Source: Blumeriella jaapii (lineage: Eukaryota > Ascomycota > Leotiomycetes > Helotiales > Drepanopezizaceae). From it: a stretch of 64,000 nt of DNA. The notes below the pieces were generated by a model that worked only from the letters and a program-made list of their open reading frames with translations, did not search any database and was not told the DNA's origin. Both the position numbers and the translations under genes were made by a program. The stretch spans positions 1,844,084 to 1,908,083 of the forward strand of contig VWND01000076.1 of NCBI GenBank assembly GCA_009599575.1. Reading direction: 5' to 3'. Of the stretch, positions 34,871 through 48,300 are shown in pieces. How positions within the stretch are numbered: the first letter of the stretch is position 1; every line of letters begins with the position of its first letter.

Positions 34871-36480
34871 TTTAAACGGTATACGTTTGTTTTTTAATTG
34901 CGAAAAAAATATAAAAGCTTTTTTATTAAGTTTTTTTATTGCTTATCCTTTCGCGTTATATACGAATTTGCGATTGAAAAGGCAGGTTTAGCGTTTCGAA
35001 TATATTCGGGCTATTGCGCGTATAAAATGCATTTTGCACCTGGCGAATTGCTTGCAATCGGCGGACTTCCGCCATTTTTTTGCGTACAGTTTTTTTTCGC
35101 TTTGCAATATTTGCAAAAAAAGAATTATTTTCGTAAATACGAAAGTAAGCGCCGAATATAAATAAAATTAAAACAAAACCTGCTGAACCGGCTGTATTAT
35201 TAATAATTTTCAAAGTTATTTGCAAGCGTTGTTTTTTAAAAATACCGGTTTTTTTAAATTTAGCTGTAATAATCTTATAAACACGTCGCAGCGTGTAATA
35301 ATAGCGCTTAATTTTTTTTATATTATTATATATTTCGGTAAGCATTTGCTTAATAATAATTAATATTGCTTTTGCCAGTTTTTTAAACTTTTTTGCGTTA
35401 AAATTAATATTTGAATCGTATATAATAATATCGGAAAGTTTTAAATACGTATTTATTTAGCATTTCCGTAATTAATTAAAAGTTTTAAATGCGGTTTATA
35501 TTTTTAAAAAACGCTGCCGAATTAAACAAAATTGCAAAATCGATAACGTGTAATATTAGGCTTTTATTTAAATATATTATATTAATAATAATAAAATAAT
35601 TGAATTTTTAATCGTTTTTTAAAATAAATTTATATCTGCCAAAATTTGCGCCGTGCATTTGGCATTGGTAACAGAACTTTTCAATTGTTTTTAAAGCTTT
35701 AAAAAAAACGTTTTCGTGGCCGGATAAATTAAGCACTTTTGCAAAGCGCGCCGCGGAAAAATATCCGAATCGGCGATATATTTAACGTAATTTTGTAATT
35801 ATTAAATGGGCCAAAATAGCTTTTTTCGTATGCAATATTAAAAACGGATAGCTTTATTTGCGAATAATTAAAATTTTTTTCTAGTTTTAAATAAAAATAT
35901 CGGACAGATTATTATAATATATTTTTAAACGATCGAAATCTTAAAAAAAAAATAAAAATAACGTATTTATATTAATTAAATAAAAAATGATTAATTTTAG
36001 CGGTATCGTTATATTTATAAAACCGGTAATTTTCGTTATATTATCGTTAAATTTGATTTTGATTTTGCTTTCAAATCGATTTATATGCAAAAGGGTGGAA
36101 AGCAACTTTTGCAAAACTTCGGCTTATCGCTTTTTTGTAATAAAAACCTTCGCTGCTTTTGTATTTAAAATAAAATTTTGAAATTTATAAAAAAAATAGC
36201 GTTCGAATACAAATTAATCGAAAGAAATAATGGTCGGAAAAGGTAAATATAGGTTTTTATTCGTATACGCGTGGTACGTAGCGTAATTACGTAGATTTTT
36301 TATTAATTGTTGGCCGTTAATTACTTTCAATTTAATCGTAAACTAAATTGCGGCCGCTGATTATTAATTTTCACGCTTTCCGCTGGCCTTCGACACACGC
36401 TTTCGCTTTTAATTTCAGTTAAAAACTGGCGATATTCGGTAAAAATATGATCAACGCCTATAAAATAATGAAATTCGTGC
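34870..36480 (-). pseudogene. Integrase region of Cop
   Basis: An open stretch of 129 codons at 34956-35345 (minus) reads INNTAGSAGFVLILFIFGAY, then KKTVRKKMAEVRRLQAIRQV and RNSPNIFETLNLPF. This is the C-terminal extension of Ty1/Copia integrase in fungi (A-x-N-D-T-A-G-P-x-G-L-V-P-x-L-L-V-F-G-A-Y-P-R). The catalytic core to its right (35350-36300) is too decayed to read. Protease is expected around 36200-36480 but I cannot point to it. Confidence 0.7.
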
Positions 36481-38470
36481 TTCCAGGCTTCGTAGGCTGC
36501 TTTTCGCTTTTCTGGCGTATATTAAATAAATTAATAATTTAACTTTTTGCATATATAACAAAGCTTTTTACGGTTTGGGCCGGTGCTTTTCGAATTGCTA
36601 CGAAAAAAGGCTTTATATTTTTTTCGGTATAAATCTTTTCGATTTTTGTTTTTTTTATTGCTTTTATATTCGCGATCGGTATAATATGCGTCCGATAAGT
36701 TTTTTTATATATTACCGGTGTTTTCGTTTTTGTTTTGAAAAATGCCGGTCTGGTATAAATAAGCTTCGGAAGCTGGATTTAATTTTAAAATAACCGATAT
36801 AAAACTTTTTAATTATATTAAAAAAATAATAAAAGATTTTGCTAAATTATATTACGCATACGCGTATTCTGGCATATTTTTGACTGCGTTTATTAATACG
36901 TCGCGAAATGCTTTGTTTGTATAATATTCGAAGATTAAATTGCGCTGAATTATTATCAGCTTTTTGGCTATAATTAAAAGATATTCGGATTTGGTTTTAA
37001 TAACGTTTTTAAATATAAAAGCTATACGAAATAAACTTATAGATCGCTATTTTTCGAAGTATTTCTGGGCGGATTCGAAAACTTCGAACTGCTTTTTTAT
37101 TAAAATAATTATAATTTAAAACTCGTAGTTCTGGCTATATAATTTAATTATATAAAAATCGTAGGCGTCGTTTTTTAATATAAATAAAAAAACAATTGCG
37201 TAATTAATTTCGTTTTTTTTTTGCTAGATTTCAAGTTTTAAACAATTTTTATAAAAAATATTTAATTTATCGTTCAGAATCTCGTATTCCGCATTTTTAT
37301 ACTTTTTTTTTTATTATTATAAACTTTGGAAATATTTTTAATTTAACGAAAATAATCGAGGATTTGCGTATAAAATAAAACCGGGAATTACAGCTTTGGA
37401 TAGAACTGTTCTGATCGAACGTATATGCGGTATTTTCGTTAATATTCGGGCTGGTATTAAAAAAACTTTTTAATTTCGATATTACGTTATAAATCGTACG
37501 AGCTATATAAGTTATTACGACCGGTATTTTCAAAGTTTTGGTTTTTAGAATTATATTAAAATCCTACCGGTTATGCAAAAATATCGAAACCTTTTTCTGT
37601 TTTATTAAATAATAGCTTATTTAATTTTCTGATTTTGCGATTATATTTTCGGAATATTTCGTCGTATTTATTACGCAATCGAATTTTTTTTTTTTGCAAA
37701 ATAAAAGTTTATTCGATTTCATTTGATTTTAATCGAACTTAAACCATTGCCGCGTATGAAATTTCTGCTATAGATTTTATAAAAAGGTCTGCGATTAAGC
37801 AAATTTCGCGGAATTTTTTTTAAATTCGGAAATTAAATTTTGCAAACGTATCGAAAGTTTATTTTTCAAAGTTTTTTTCCGAATAATTTATAATAATTCG
37901 TAAAATAAATCTAATCTATTATTTGTTTTGTAAATTTCGCAGCAAAGCGTAATATGCCTATTCAAAGCCTTTTCGGAAAACGTTGCTGGATCCATTTTTT
38001 TACTTTAATTCTCGACATCGTATTTAATATATGCAAATATCGGAATTATTTTAAATGCTTATTTTTAATAGTGAAGCGATTTGTATTTAGAATCCGGTAC
38101 TTCGTAATTAATAGCGGTAATTAAATTAATAACGTTTTTAATTAATAATTGTCGCAGAATATAAACTGCAACAGATTGGAAAGTGGAGCGTTTGCTTGCT
38201 TGTATTACTGCTTAGTTTCTAGATTTTTTTTTCGAAATCGTAAAACTCGCCGAACAGCGGTATTAATAAAATATAATCAAATAAAAATTATTAAACCTGA
38301 TTTTAGCTATTTTTTCTTTTTCTTGGTCGTTTTGCATAACAAAAGGAAATTAATAGCTTTTAGCGCAAATCGAAAAAAAAAAATCGTTTTGCATAACAAA
38401 ATCTTTTAAATTTGCTTTTTTTATTAAATCTTGCGAATTTGTAATTAAAAATAAATTTAACCATTAATTA
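36480..38470 (-). pseudogene. gag of Cop with a CX2C zinc-binding start
   Basis: On the minus strand, CYICKKLNY at 36534-36560 followed by TPEKRKAAYEAWKHEFHYFI is the Gag zinc knuckle of fungal Copia elements (C-x-x-C-K-K-x-x-C/G...HT-x-E-E-R). The N-terminal part extends right towards the LTR, with an open stretch at 37297-37533. The last 130 bases before the LTR are leader; a primer-binding site is not identified. Confidence 0.65.
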
Positions 38471-38471
38471 G

Positions 38472-38666
38472 TATTAATATCACAAATGGTAATACAAATA
38501 CGACTAGTCGTAGTAAATCGGATTGAAAACTGTATGCATTCTACTAGGTCTAGCTGGCGTGAGAATATAGGGTAGATATGCGAGCGCTAGCGGGCGCTAG
38601 CGTTGCGCATCTACAATTGTGATCCCGCTCATCTGATCCCACGTGACCCCTATGGGTATTCCCACA
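38472..38666 (-). repeat. 5' LTR of Cop (195 bp), partly decayed
   Basis: Same length as the left LTR. G-to-A changes cluster at its plus-strand start (TATTAATATCACAAATGG against TGTTGGTATCACAGGTGG), fading further in. The ending ATTCCCACA is intact. Confidence 0.92.
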
Positions 38667-39203
38667 AAAAGCATTCGTCGGTAAACAACCGTAATCCGAC
38701 CTATTAGTTTTACGCGAAGCAAAAGCGTTAATCGGTTTTAATTACGACGAATTAATCGATTACTTTTACGATTTTAATATAAAACTTTTTAGCGCCTTTT
38801 GTAAAACGTAGAACCACGTTTAAAAGCTAGAATCTATTATTTACGAAGAAAAATCGTAAAAAGCATCCGTCGCGGCGACGCTTAATAATATTATCGACGA
38901 AAAAATTATTAAAACGTTCGTAGGTCTAAACGATACTTCGACTGATATTTTATCGAGCCACTTTTTAGAAAAACAAAATAAACAAGATAATTTAAACGAA
39001 AAGAAAAACGCTATCCCTCCGCAGAAGCCAACAGCAAAAAGGCCAAAAACGAGTTAAAAAACCGAAGAAATATAAAACTAAAAAGTTCGGTTTTTAATTA
39101 ATTGATTTTTAAATTATATAAAATAAACTAAATTGCATTTATTAAAATTATGTTTTTTTTTAATCGTAATTAAAAACGATTACGTATATTATTTAAAATA
39201 AAA
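38667..39203 (+). pseudogene. ORF3 of GypA-3, part after the Cop insertion, and 3' end
   Basis: Continues the frame: PQSDLLVLREAKALIGFNYD-like words near 38690, then NNIIDEKIIKTFVGLND near 38890 and a Lys/Asn/Gln-rich tail (QNKQDNLNEKKNAIPPQKPT type) ending near 39075. The remaining 120 bases to the LTR hold no visible polypurine tract, unlike GypB, GypC and TRIM-1. Confidence 0.6.
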
Positions 39204-39469
39204 TATAAAACGGTAATATTTTGTATTAATAAAAGTTGGTAGTTTTAGTTATAATCGAGGTATGAATCTTTTCGAAACTTTCTGTTACTAACTATTTTTA
39301 ACAGGTATAAAAGCAAAGCATTTTTTTAGATAGTACTATAGGCACGCAATTTAATTTATACTTTTTTTTTTTTTTTTTTCCTTTTTTCAGTTTTTTCTAG
39401 GGATTCCCTAAACTATCTTACCCACCGACATGTGGCCGTATCAGTCTGGTTTTCCTACCTACTTTTACA
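39204..39469 (+). repeat. 3' LTR of GypA-3 (266 bp)
   Basis: TATAAAACGG...CTACTTTTACA followed by TSD GTAT. The last 60 bases are undecayed, as in GypA-1. Confidence 0.9.
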
Positions 39470-42400
39470 GTATACGATTTTTACGAATTAAGCGATTAAA
39501 TTAGTAGCTTTTATAAGCACTTTCGTTATACGAAGCAAACCGATTAGCGTTTGAATTGCTGTTATATTTCGAAATCGTAAATTAAGTATTAAATAGTCGT
39601 AGCCGGAAAACAGATCGAAAAAAAAAGCGATCGTTAATTTTGCGAATTCGTTCGAAAATTAATCGACGTTGGATGGCACGTTAGCGTTTCGTATCGTTAT
39701 TCTGTTTATTTCGACGATTGCGATAATAAATTTATAAATGCTTTTCTTTTTTTTCGCAACGATGAATTATTTGTTTTTATATAAGCCGTGGTAAAATTCG
39801 AGAATTTTTTGTTTAATTCGTTTTTTTAGCATTTCGACTATTTTATTTTAGAAAGCTTTAGAAATTAAAAAGGTTTTTTTTTGCCAAGCTTCGTAAAATA
39901 CGGTTTTGATATCGATATGAAGCGTAACGTTAAAGCTGAATTAGCTTATTTCGGTGAAATCGAAGATTATAGCTTTTTCGCGGTTGCGTAGGACTTCGTA
40001 TAATATTTTTTTTTTTTTTAGCAAAAATTGGGTTTCGATTATTAAATTGTCAAATCGTTTTTTTATAAATCGGCTGTCAAATAATAAGCTGGAAAATCGG
40101 CCGGTGATAAGTTTTTCGAATTCGTTAGTAATTAATTGAAATGGTTTTGTTACTTCGTTTTTTTCGAATTAATCGTTTATTTTTCCGAAGATATTTTTAT
40201 CGGATTCGCTAAAATTCACGGGTCGTATTTTATTAGCTTTGCGCTTATAAAAAGTGCTGATATTAATACAAAAAAGTAAAATATATAAATCGGATTTGTT
40301 TAATACGAAAACGAAATTTTCGAAACTTTTATTTTCGAATTAATAATTAAAAATATTAATATTAGTTAATTTTATTCGCGGTGCTATTTCGATTAATAAC
40401 GTAAATGCTTTTGGTTGAGTATTTTCCAGGTTTTGTTATAATTTAGCGTTTATTTTAAAACCAAAGCCGGCTATTTGTTTTCCGATAAAACGTCGATTAA
40501 AAAGATTTTATCGCCGGCGACGATAATTTGATTTTAAAAAAATCGGTTTAAGTTTTAGAAAAAAGCTTTTATTTGGCCGTTTTCGGTGTATTTAAAGTTG
40601 ACGAGATTTTCCAAGATTCAGGGCATTTTAAAAATAATAGAATAAAAGCATTTTTTTATTATTAAAAAGTTTTTATAAGTAATAATACCTTTTATATCGA
40701 CTTTTATATTTCGTATAATTTTATTAAATTTAATAATATTTTTATTAACGGTAATATAAATTATTCGTTTATCGGTGATAATCGGGATATTATTAGCTTC
40801 GGCTGTTTTTTAGTTTATGCAATTGACTTCGGTTTTATTATCGAGTAAAACGAAGGCGGTCGTATTTTTCTTAAATATTATTTTTATTTTTGGTGCTTTT
40901 ATAATAATATAAGGGCAGTTTCGTCGTTTTGACTTTTAGGTTTTTATAACAAAGGCCAAAAGGCTGACTTTTTCCGAAAATTCTTTTTTACCGGCTAAAT
41001 TAATTGCGATATTATAAATTTTTTTCTGATTTTTTTCTAATTCAAAATCGTTTTTTTTTCGAGTGATTTTAATCTTTTCGTTTCTTTTTAGTACAGGGAT
41101 TTGTTTGTTAATAACTTTGTCGAATTTCTTTTTTATATTAAATAAATCGTTGAATTTTAATTTAATTTTCTGTTTTATGATTTTTTTAATAGTTTCGTCG
41201 ATAATTTCGGGGCTAATGTATTTGTCGATCCATTTTTCGCTTCGTATTAATGGTGGGCGTTTAGAAGCTGGTACTTTCTGAATGATTTGAACCGGGATAT
41301 CGGTGTCGATATTTTTTATATCGTCGTTAATTTTTTTTATTATAAGCGATTTTTTAATAGTTTTATCGGTTTTTTTTTCGAATTTTAAAATCTTTTTTTT
41401 TTCGATTTTAACGTTTTTTTTTATATTAACTGGTTTAGCGAATAAAACAAAAGCATTTTGCTTTTTTATAATTCGCTGGCTTAATTATGCAGCTATAATA
41501 TTTGCAGATGCGATAATTGCATTGGCAATATATATATTTGTTTTTTATTTATATATTTGAATTTTATTTATATTTAAGATAAAGGTTTTTTTTTTAATTA
41601 ATACGCTTTCGGAGATATTTTTTTTTTTATTAGTAAAAATCGTTTTTGTATTTTTTCTATTTTTTAAGCAGTCGTTCTATTTCGTACTTTTTATTTTTAA
41701 GCGAATAATATTTAATTAGCTTTGGTTTTTAATTTTATTAAAAAAGCTTATTTCCGCTTTCGTCGATCCGAGGCAAATCGCTTCGTACTTATTAATATAA
41801 CAGATTTTATTATTTATATAGAAATTAAATGTTTTATATTTAAAACGAATATAAGATTTTTCGTAATAAATTTTTTATTATTACAAAATCCATATTTAGA
41901 ATCATAAGATTTGTTTTAATAATTATTTTTATTATTTTAATAGCCGCGATTTTGATTTCCGCGTTAGTTTTCTTTTTTCTTTTGATAATCGTTATTATAA
42001 TTAATATTTCGCTGATTTTAATCGCTAGTACGAAGAAATTACTATTGGGCAGCTATTATTTTTACGGTAGCTTAGCGAAGCTAATCGCTTCGCGTATTTT
42101 AAAAAGAATAGTTGTTATAAAAGTTATTTTAATCGTTTTTATTATCCGAGTTAACGTAAAAAAGTTTTTTTTACTATTATATAAAACTTTCGATTTTATT
42201 TTAAAATCTTTAAATTTTGATATCGGTAAATTTTAATACGAAAGTTTCGATATTTTTATTAAGCTTTTTTAAACTAGTAGGTTTTGCAAAGCGATTAAAT
42301 AATATAGTAATTAATTGTTTTTTAGCGATTTCGGTAACTTTTAATAATTAGGCATGTTTTTGTATTAAAGCTTCTACGTTTTTTTTATAAGTAAAGGATA

Positions 42401-42483
42401 GAAATTTCTTTTGGTTTATGGCTTCGATGATACGTTCGCTTTGGTTTTGTTTAAAAACGAATTTTATAAATTTGAAATACTAA
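39470..42483 (-). pseudogene. RT start, protease and gag linker of GypA-2
   Basis: Minus-strand continuation of GypA-2 after GypA-3. RT N-terminal words lie at 39660-39850, the protease at about 40560-40880 (counterpart of 22900-23240), and the Lys-rich Gag linker at 41000-42300. The plus-strand frames 41063-41281, 41303-41560, 41722-41907 and 41952-42236 are antisense to this and hydrophobic only because Lys/Asn codons read Phe/Ile on the other strand. Confidence 0.7.
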
Positions 42484-43845
42484 TAGTGGGCTGCCTTCCC
42501 ACATTTATCCTGCGGGCACTCGGATAATGTGGGGGAAAGCAAGTGTCCCACTGCATCCAAGTGTCCCATCTCAATTCATGATTTTTTACGATCGCATTTT
42601 ATATTAAAATATTATTATTTAATTACGCCAAATTGAAAGGTAATAAAAGCAGAAAGCTATTTTTAGATTTTAAATTAAAAATTGCATTTTTATTAATTAA
42701 AAGTTACTAAATTACATATTTTCGTTGAATTTTTTATTTTTTATTATCGCATTTTGTATTAAAACACTATCAACGCCAGATATTTAATTGTAATAAATTG
42801 ATAAATAATAAAAACAGAAAGCTATTATTAAATTATAAGTTAAAAGTTTTATTTTTATTAATTAAAAGTTTTAAAACGTAATGTTTTGTTTTAATTTATT
42901 ATTTTTTATAATCGCATTTTAAATTAAAAAACTTCCAACGCTAGTTATTTAATTATAATAAACTGAAGAAAAGTAAGTTCAGTTTGCATTCGAATAGAAT
43001 TTATAGAAATTATATGAAATTCTACGTCGGAATATTTATTTCTGATTAAGTGAAAGTAATTTAAATCGTTTTTGTACGCATTTCCAATCAGAAATTGTAT
43101 TAATTAAACGGCTACGAATCGTATAAATACAATATACTTTTTTATTAAAACTAAATAAAGCTTATATAATTTTTTTGGCTTTCTAGCTATTTTACATATG
43201 CTTTTCAGCTTTTAAATATCGGTATAATATTTATATTCGGAAGGTAAAAAACAAAACGCAAAAGGTAAAAGAAAACCGTTAGTTTTACGAAAAGCTTTTG
43301 CTTAAGCGTATAATAAGTAAAAGAAGCTGCTTACGAGCCTTGGATTTTAGATTGTAAAAGCAATAAAGCTGTAAAACAAAAAAAAATCGTATTAAAAATA
43401 ATAAATTGCATTTTTTTTGCCGAAAATCTTAATATATAATAAAACGCGAGCTTAATAAAGCTTTTATAATTATCGAATATTTTATAACCGATTAAAAAGG
43501 TTTATCTGAATTATAATACAAAACATTTTAATTGCAAACAAATGTAAATAGGCTTTTTAAAAGCGAAAAAAAAAAAAAAAAAATGAAAATGCGTACAAAA
43601 CACTTGTTTAAATTAGTTTTTATTAATAAAATTTAATTTTTTAATTTAAAATCTGAAAATAACTGCTTGCTTTTATTATACTTTAATTTAATGTAATTAA
43701 TTATTTGGCGTTGGTGGTGTTTTAATATAAAATGCGATCGTAAAAAATCATGAACTGAAATGGGACACTTGGATGCAGTGGGACATTTGCTTTCCTCCAC
43801 ATTATCCGAGTGCCCGCAGGATAAATGTGGGAAGGCAGCCTACTA
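42484..43845. mobile_element. TIR-1: 1.36-kb non-autonomous element with long inverted repeats
   Basis: The ends are inverted repeats of about 126 bp (42484-42609 and 43720-43845) starting TAGTGGGCTGCC / TAGTAGGCTGCC, with weaker inverted similarity for a further 150 bp or so. A 4-bp duplication CTAA/TTAA flanks it; the empty site in GypA-3 (21302-21305) reads CTAG, so both copies have decayed. There is no ORF. Inside the left arm a unit of about 160 bp beginning ATCGCATTTT repeats three times (42591, 42755, 42911). The superfamily cannot be assigned. It splits gag of GypA-2. Confidence 0.85.
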
Positions 43846-45120
43846 TTAATCGAAAGTTTTAGGGTTTTGTTTATTAATTTTAAAATGTTTAATAATTTTA
43901 TTGCGAATGCTGGTTAGAAGGCCAAGTAAAAACAATTTTTTTTGCTTAATTTCGCTTAAAACCTTTTTATTAACGAAAACGTTAGAAACTTTCGTATAAA
44001 TACGATAATAAGCTTTAAGTTTTTTGGTTTAGCGAATTATTATAACAAATTGTTTGAAAAAAGCGATAGTATCGCGGATTTGCTAGCGATCGTGGTTTCG
44101 GAATTCCGATTTCAAAGCTTTAATTAGTTTACGCTAGTTTCGAACCTTAATAGCCTTTTATTTATTTATCGATTTAATAATATTTTTGGTAATTGGGTTA
44201 TAATAGCGAAAAAGTTTATCGAATATTTTAGTTTTAGAAATTCCGAAATTTTTACAGATTTTTTTATATTTTTCGATAAAATCGGTAATATTGGCGCTAT
44301 TAAATAAAGGTGCACCAAGGGAGCCAGAAAGAGGTATACGGCCTCGCATAAAAAAACGAAAAGCGTCGTTGTTTATGGTATTAGCGAAAGTATTGATAGG
44401 ATTTAAATTAAATAAATAAATGTTTTCTGGAGTTGCAGGTTATAAGTTTTCAGTATGAAAAAAATCGTTTTTAATAGAAAAGTTATTAAAAAGGTTTTTG
44501 TGTTTTTTGAAAAAATTGAATAAAATAAGGTTTCGTTTAAATATTTGAATAATATGTTAAAAAACTTGTTTTTTAATAAATTAATTAGATTAATATGATA
44601 TTATTGTATAATTTACGGTTTCGATATTCCGTGGCTCAAGCTAATACACGTACAGCCATTTTTTTACTATTTTTAATAAAAAGCCGCAAATTGTAATTGC
44701 TATAATTATAAAGCGTAAAATCAAAAGATTGAATTTTCGCTAAGCGTTTAACTAAAAAAGATTTAGTTTAAAAAAGCCGAGCGCAGCGGTCGAAGCGTAC
44801 GAACTAATATTCGATTTGTTATTTTTAAACAAAAAAGCGATTTTCGCGTTTTGAATTTCGCACGGTTCAAAATTGCCTAACCGTAATTTTAAACGTTTTT
44901 AAAATATATTATATTTTTGTAATTTAATAATTATGCGTAAAATAAAAAAAGCTATTAAGAGTTTTTTATATAATGCAGCTGCGAATAATATTATATAAAA
45001 GATTTTTTAAGCCGTAGTGGCGAAATATCGAAATCGATTTTAATTGAGAATTTAAGAAATGCATCGGCGAATATATAAAAACGAAATACCGAAGTTTGAA
45101 TTTTTGCGTAAGTTATCAAA
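43846..45120 (-). pseudogene. gag N-terminal part and leader of GypA-2
   Basis: Minus strand. 44158-44349 is open for 63 codons and reads RGRIPLSGSLGAPLFNSANI then TDFIEKYKKICKNF, the least decayed start of the family's Gag. It shows that the GypA-3 word FPDFFDAFLFNSAN was once Ser/Gly/Pro-rich. 44640-45120 is the leader. Confidence 0.75.
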
Positions 45121-45387
45121 TATAAAAGTAGATAAGAAAACCAAACTAATACGGCCATATATCGGTAAGTAAAATAGTTTAGGAAATCTTTAGAAAAAAT
45201 TAAAAAAAGGAAAAAAAAAATAAATAAAAGTATAAATTAAACCGCGTGCCTATAATATTATTTAAGGGAATGCTTTGCTTTTATACTTATTAAAGGTAGT
45301 TAATAGCAGAGGGTTTCGGAGGGGTCCATGCCTCGACCATAGCTAAAACTACCAACTTCTATTAATACAAGGTATCACCGTTTTACA
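45121..45387 (-). repeat. 5' LTR of GypA-2 (267 bp)
   Basis: Reverse LTR, TATAAAAGTAG...CCGTTTTACA, followed by ACAA, the right copy of the target duplication in GypB-2. Confidence 0.9.
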
Positions 45388-48300
45388 ACAATTTTCGCTA
45401 GAAAGTTTTGTATCCACGGTTAAAAATTCGATTTGCTTTTGCAACTCGAACTTTTTTCAGGCCGCCCGTACCGACGTTTATTTATCGGTGCTTTAATCAA
45501 AATTCTTTTTTATTAATTTTGTTTTCAAAAAAAACTGAAGTTTTTCTTTTTTATTAATTCGATCTGCTTCTGCAATTCGAATCACTCTTTTTTAATATTA
45601 CAATATCTTATGCTTTTTTTATAAATCGACGTAGCATCCGAAAACGAACGCAACCCGTACGATTCGGCTTCGAATCAGCATTTTCATCCTCTGCTTCTGC
45701 TTTTGCCGCTTTCGAATTTCTATTCGTTTTAGACTTTTTCGACGATTCTGGCAGCGAATTTTTATTCTACGACTTTTTTATTAAATTATAATTATCTGCT
45801 AAATTTTTTCGCTTTATTATCGAATTTAAAATCGAATTATACGACGCTGATATTCTAATACTTTTAAACCGACGAATGCTTTTACGACTGTTTAATATAT
45901 TTGCTAACGCTAAAAGATTTACTGCGGCCCAGCAGCTTTAAATCGTTCAAATAATCGTTTAAGCTATTGCCGCCGCTCGTTTTTCAGCTTTTCTCGCTTA
46001 TATCGCCCGCGACGCCTTTTTTTTACTTCGAGCTTCGCGCGCTTTTACGACGGACTTTTAATTAATTTCCGAATATTATTTTTTCGTTTTCGATTCAGCT
46101 ATTTTTCGAATCGAATTATCCAAAATCAAATACTTTCGCTACGCTTTCAACGATTATTAAAAAAAAATTAAATATAACGCATAAAAAATAAATATAAAGC
46201 TGTTTATTAAAAAATACTTAAAAAACTTTATATAAAATATAAACTAAGCTAAAGCGTATTTCAAATGTATTATTAAAAAAGCAAAAACTATTATTTTAAA
46301 ACATTTAAATTCCGAGTTTTATAACTAAACCCAATCGGCCCGAAACGTTTTTCGCATTTTTAATCAGCGCTTTTTTAATTACAACCGCGTTTAATTTGCT
46401 AAATTGCAATATAATAAGTTTTATATAAATAACGGTCAGATTTATAATAACTTTCGTTTTTTATTTATCCGTTACGCAATTATTAGCAAAATTGCTAAAA
46501 ACAATTAATTTAAAAATATATACGAAAAATTTTTTTTTATTTTTAAATACGATTTTTTCGAATAAAAAAATATAAAATAAATAATAATTATATTATTTTA
46601 AACGAGTTTTTTGGCCGTTGCGAATAAAAAATCACGTAATATCCGAATTAAAAAAATAGTTTCTGCTCGTCGTATAAGCCATTTTTTCTTTGCTATAACT
46701 TTTGCTAATTAAAACTCTAAGCGTATTTCCGGTATTTTTAAAACTTTATAACGTTTTATTTTCCCAGCCCCTTTTATTCGCACAGCTTTTTTTTTTTTTA
46801 GCAAAAATTCTTACGAGCGTATAGCTGTTATTTCTGCCATCCCCGGTTTTTTCCGCTTGGCTACGCGTTTTTCTGGCGCTTATTATAATTGCGGCAAGCT
46901 CGGCCATTTCGCAAACATTTGCTTCGACGCCAAATTCAATCGCAAAATCGCCGAAATAATTATCGACGAAAAGCAAAACGATTTATTAAAAATTTTTTAA
47001 ATCGTAGCAAAAACTTTTATTATAACAAAAGATTCGATTTGTAAAAAAATTTAAAATTTAATTAACGTTTTTTATTAAAAAAACGACAGTTTTTAGTTTT
47101 TATAAAATTAATACGCAATAAATTATATATTAAAACATTTGCATATATCGATAGCGAAGCTAATATTTTCGATGCGATTAAAATTTTTTTAACGTATTAA
47201 TTTTTTCAACGTTTCGAAATAAATTTTATTCGGCTGCACAAATTTATTATATCTACCGGCTATAATAGCGAACCGGAAAAGCCTATTTTTTTCTGCTATT
47301 TTTTTTTTTTTTTACAATTAATCGACGTCGTATAAATTTTCTTTTTCTGATTATAAACCTAGGCTTTACCGACGTTTTTATTAATCGCAAATTTTTATAA
47401 TATTACGATTTAAAACAAGCGTATAGCTAAAAAAAAAAAACAAAATAAAATGGCTATTCGATATGTTTATTATTTTTTATTTTAATAAGCAATTGTTTGT
47501 CGATTTTAATTAGCGAAAAAAACCTAAAATGCTTAATCGCATATATTAAAAAAATGCAAATAAACGAGACAGCGCAATAGAAGTTTTACATACCTCTGCT
47601 AATACTTTTATAACGATCAAAAAGACCTATTTAAATTTTAGAATTAATAAATCTTTTATATTTATACGAAACCTTAAAAGCAATTTGTATAAAATAGAAA
47701 AGTTTTTTATTAACAATTCTGAACCGACCAAACCGGTTTTTTCAACCGTGCCAATTATCTTTTTTATTTCCAATTGCAATATCAGCTGTATTTCCGCCTT
47801 TGCATTTAGCGCTTTATAAATACGTTACGAAAAGCGAATGCGAACCGCAAAAAAAAAAAAATTACCATTATTCAACGACTGCACGTTTGTTACTTTTATA
47901 TATAATATAAACAAAAAACGTTCCCGCCGTACGAAAATCGCCGAATTTAAAAAAATTATATAATTCGCGGCAATAAAAAGCATTTCCGTTCCCGACGTTT
48001 TATAAGCCAAATATAACGATAATATAATTTTTATAAAAAAGCTTTTTCCAGTTTAATATTTAAAATTCGAAAAACTGTTTTATAAGTAAAAAAGCGATAA
48101 GCTCGCTTTTCGCCGCTCCGATATAAATTACAAAATATATTTTACCACGGAAAATACGCTTTTTATAAAACTATTCAAACGCTTTACGAATAAATAGCTT
48201 ACAAAAGTCAAAAGCTATATTTTCGACAATTTGTATAAAAGCTTTATTAAACTTTTTAATACTTTTTTCGCCGCCCCGATTTTATTTATTAAAAAGTCAA

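Larger units (their letters stand above)
31664..38666 (-). mobile_element. Cop: complete 7.0-kb Ty1/Copia retrotransposon, reverse
   Basis: Identical-length 195-bp LTRs (31664-31858; 38472-38666), TSD AAAAG on both sides (31659-31663; 38667-38671), coding strand minus. Order read from right to left is gag, integrase, RT, RNase H: integrase before RT defines Ty1/Copia. The body 33000-38470 is heavily decayed, but the left LTR and about 1.1 kb next to it are not. It lies in ORF3 of GypA-3. Confidence 0.92.
19763..39469 (+). mobile_element. GypA-3: complete 11.3-kb Ty3/Gypsy element split by TRIM-1 and Cop
   Basis: LTRs at 19763-20029 and 39204-39469, flanked by the 4-bp duplication GTAT (19759-19762 and 39470-39473). 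It lies inside the RT gene of GypA-2. Own sequence in order: leader 20030-20790, gag, protease, RT (split by TRIM-1), RNase H, integrase to about 28290, spacer, ORF3 (split by Cop), 3' LTR. It is the clearest copy for reading the family's proteins, but still has many stops. Confidence 0.93.
13012..45387 (-). mobile_element. GypA-2: complete 11.3-kb Ty3/Gypsy element, reverse, split by GypA-3 and TIR-1
   Basis: Reverse copy with 3' LTR at 13012-13278 and 5' LTR at 45121-45387. Own sequence: 13012-19762 (LTR, ORF3, integrase, RNase H, part of RT) and 39470-45387 (rest of RT, protease, gag, leader, LTR) minus TIR-1. The sum is about 11.3 kb, equal to GypA-3 after removing its guests, which shows the full length of the family. 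It is inserted in the leader of GypB-2 with a 4-bp duplication (ACAA, one copy decayed to ATAA). Confidence 0.92.
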
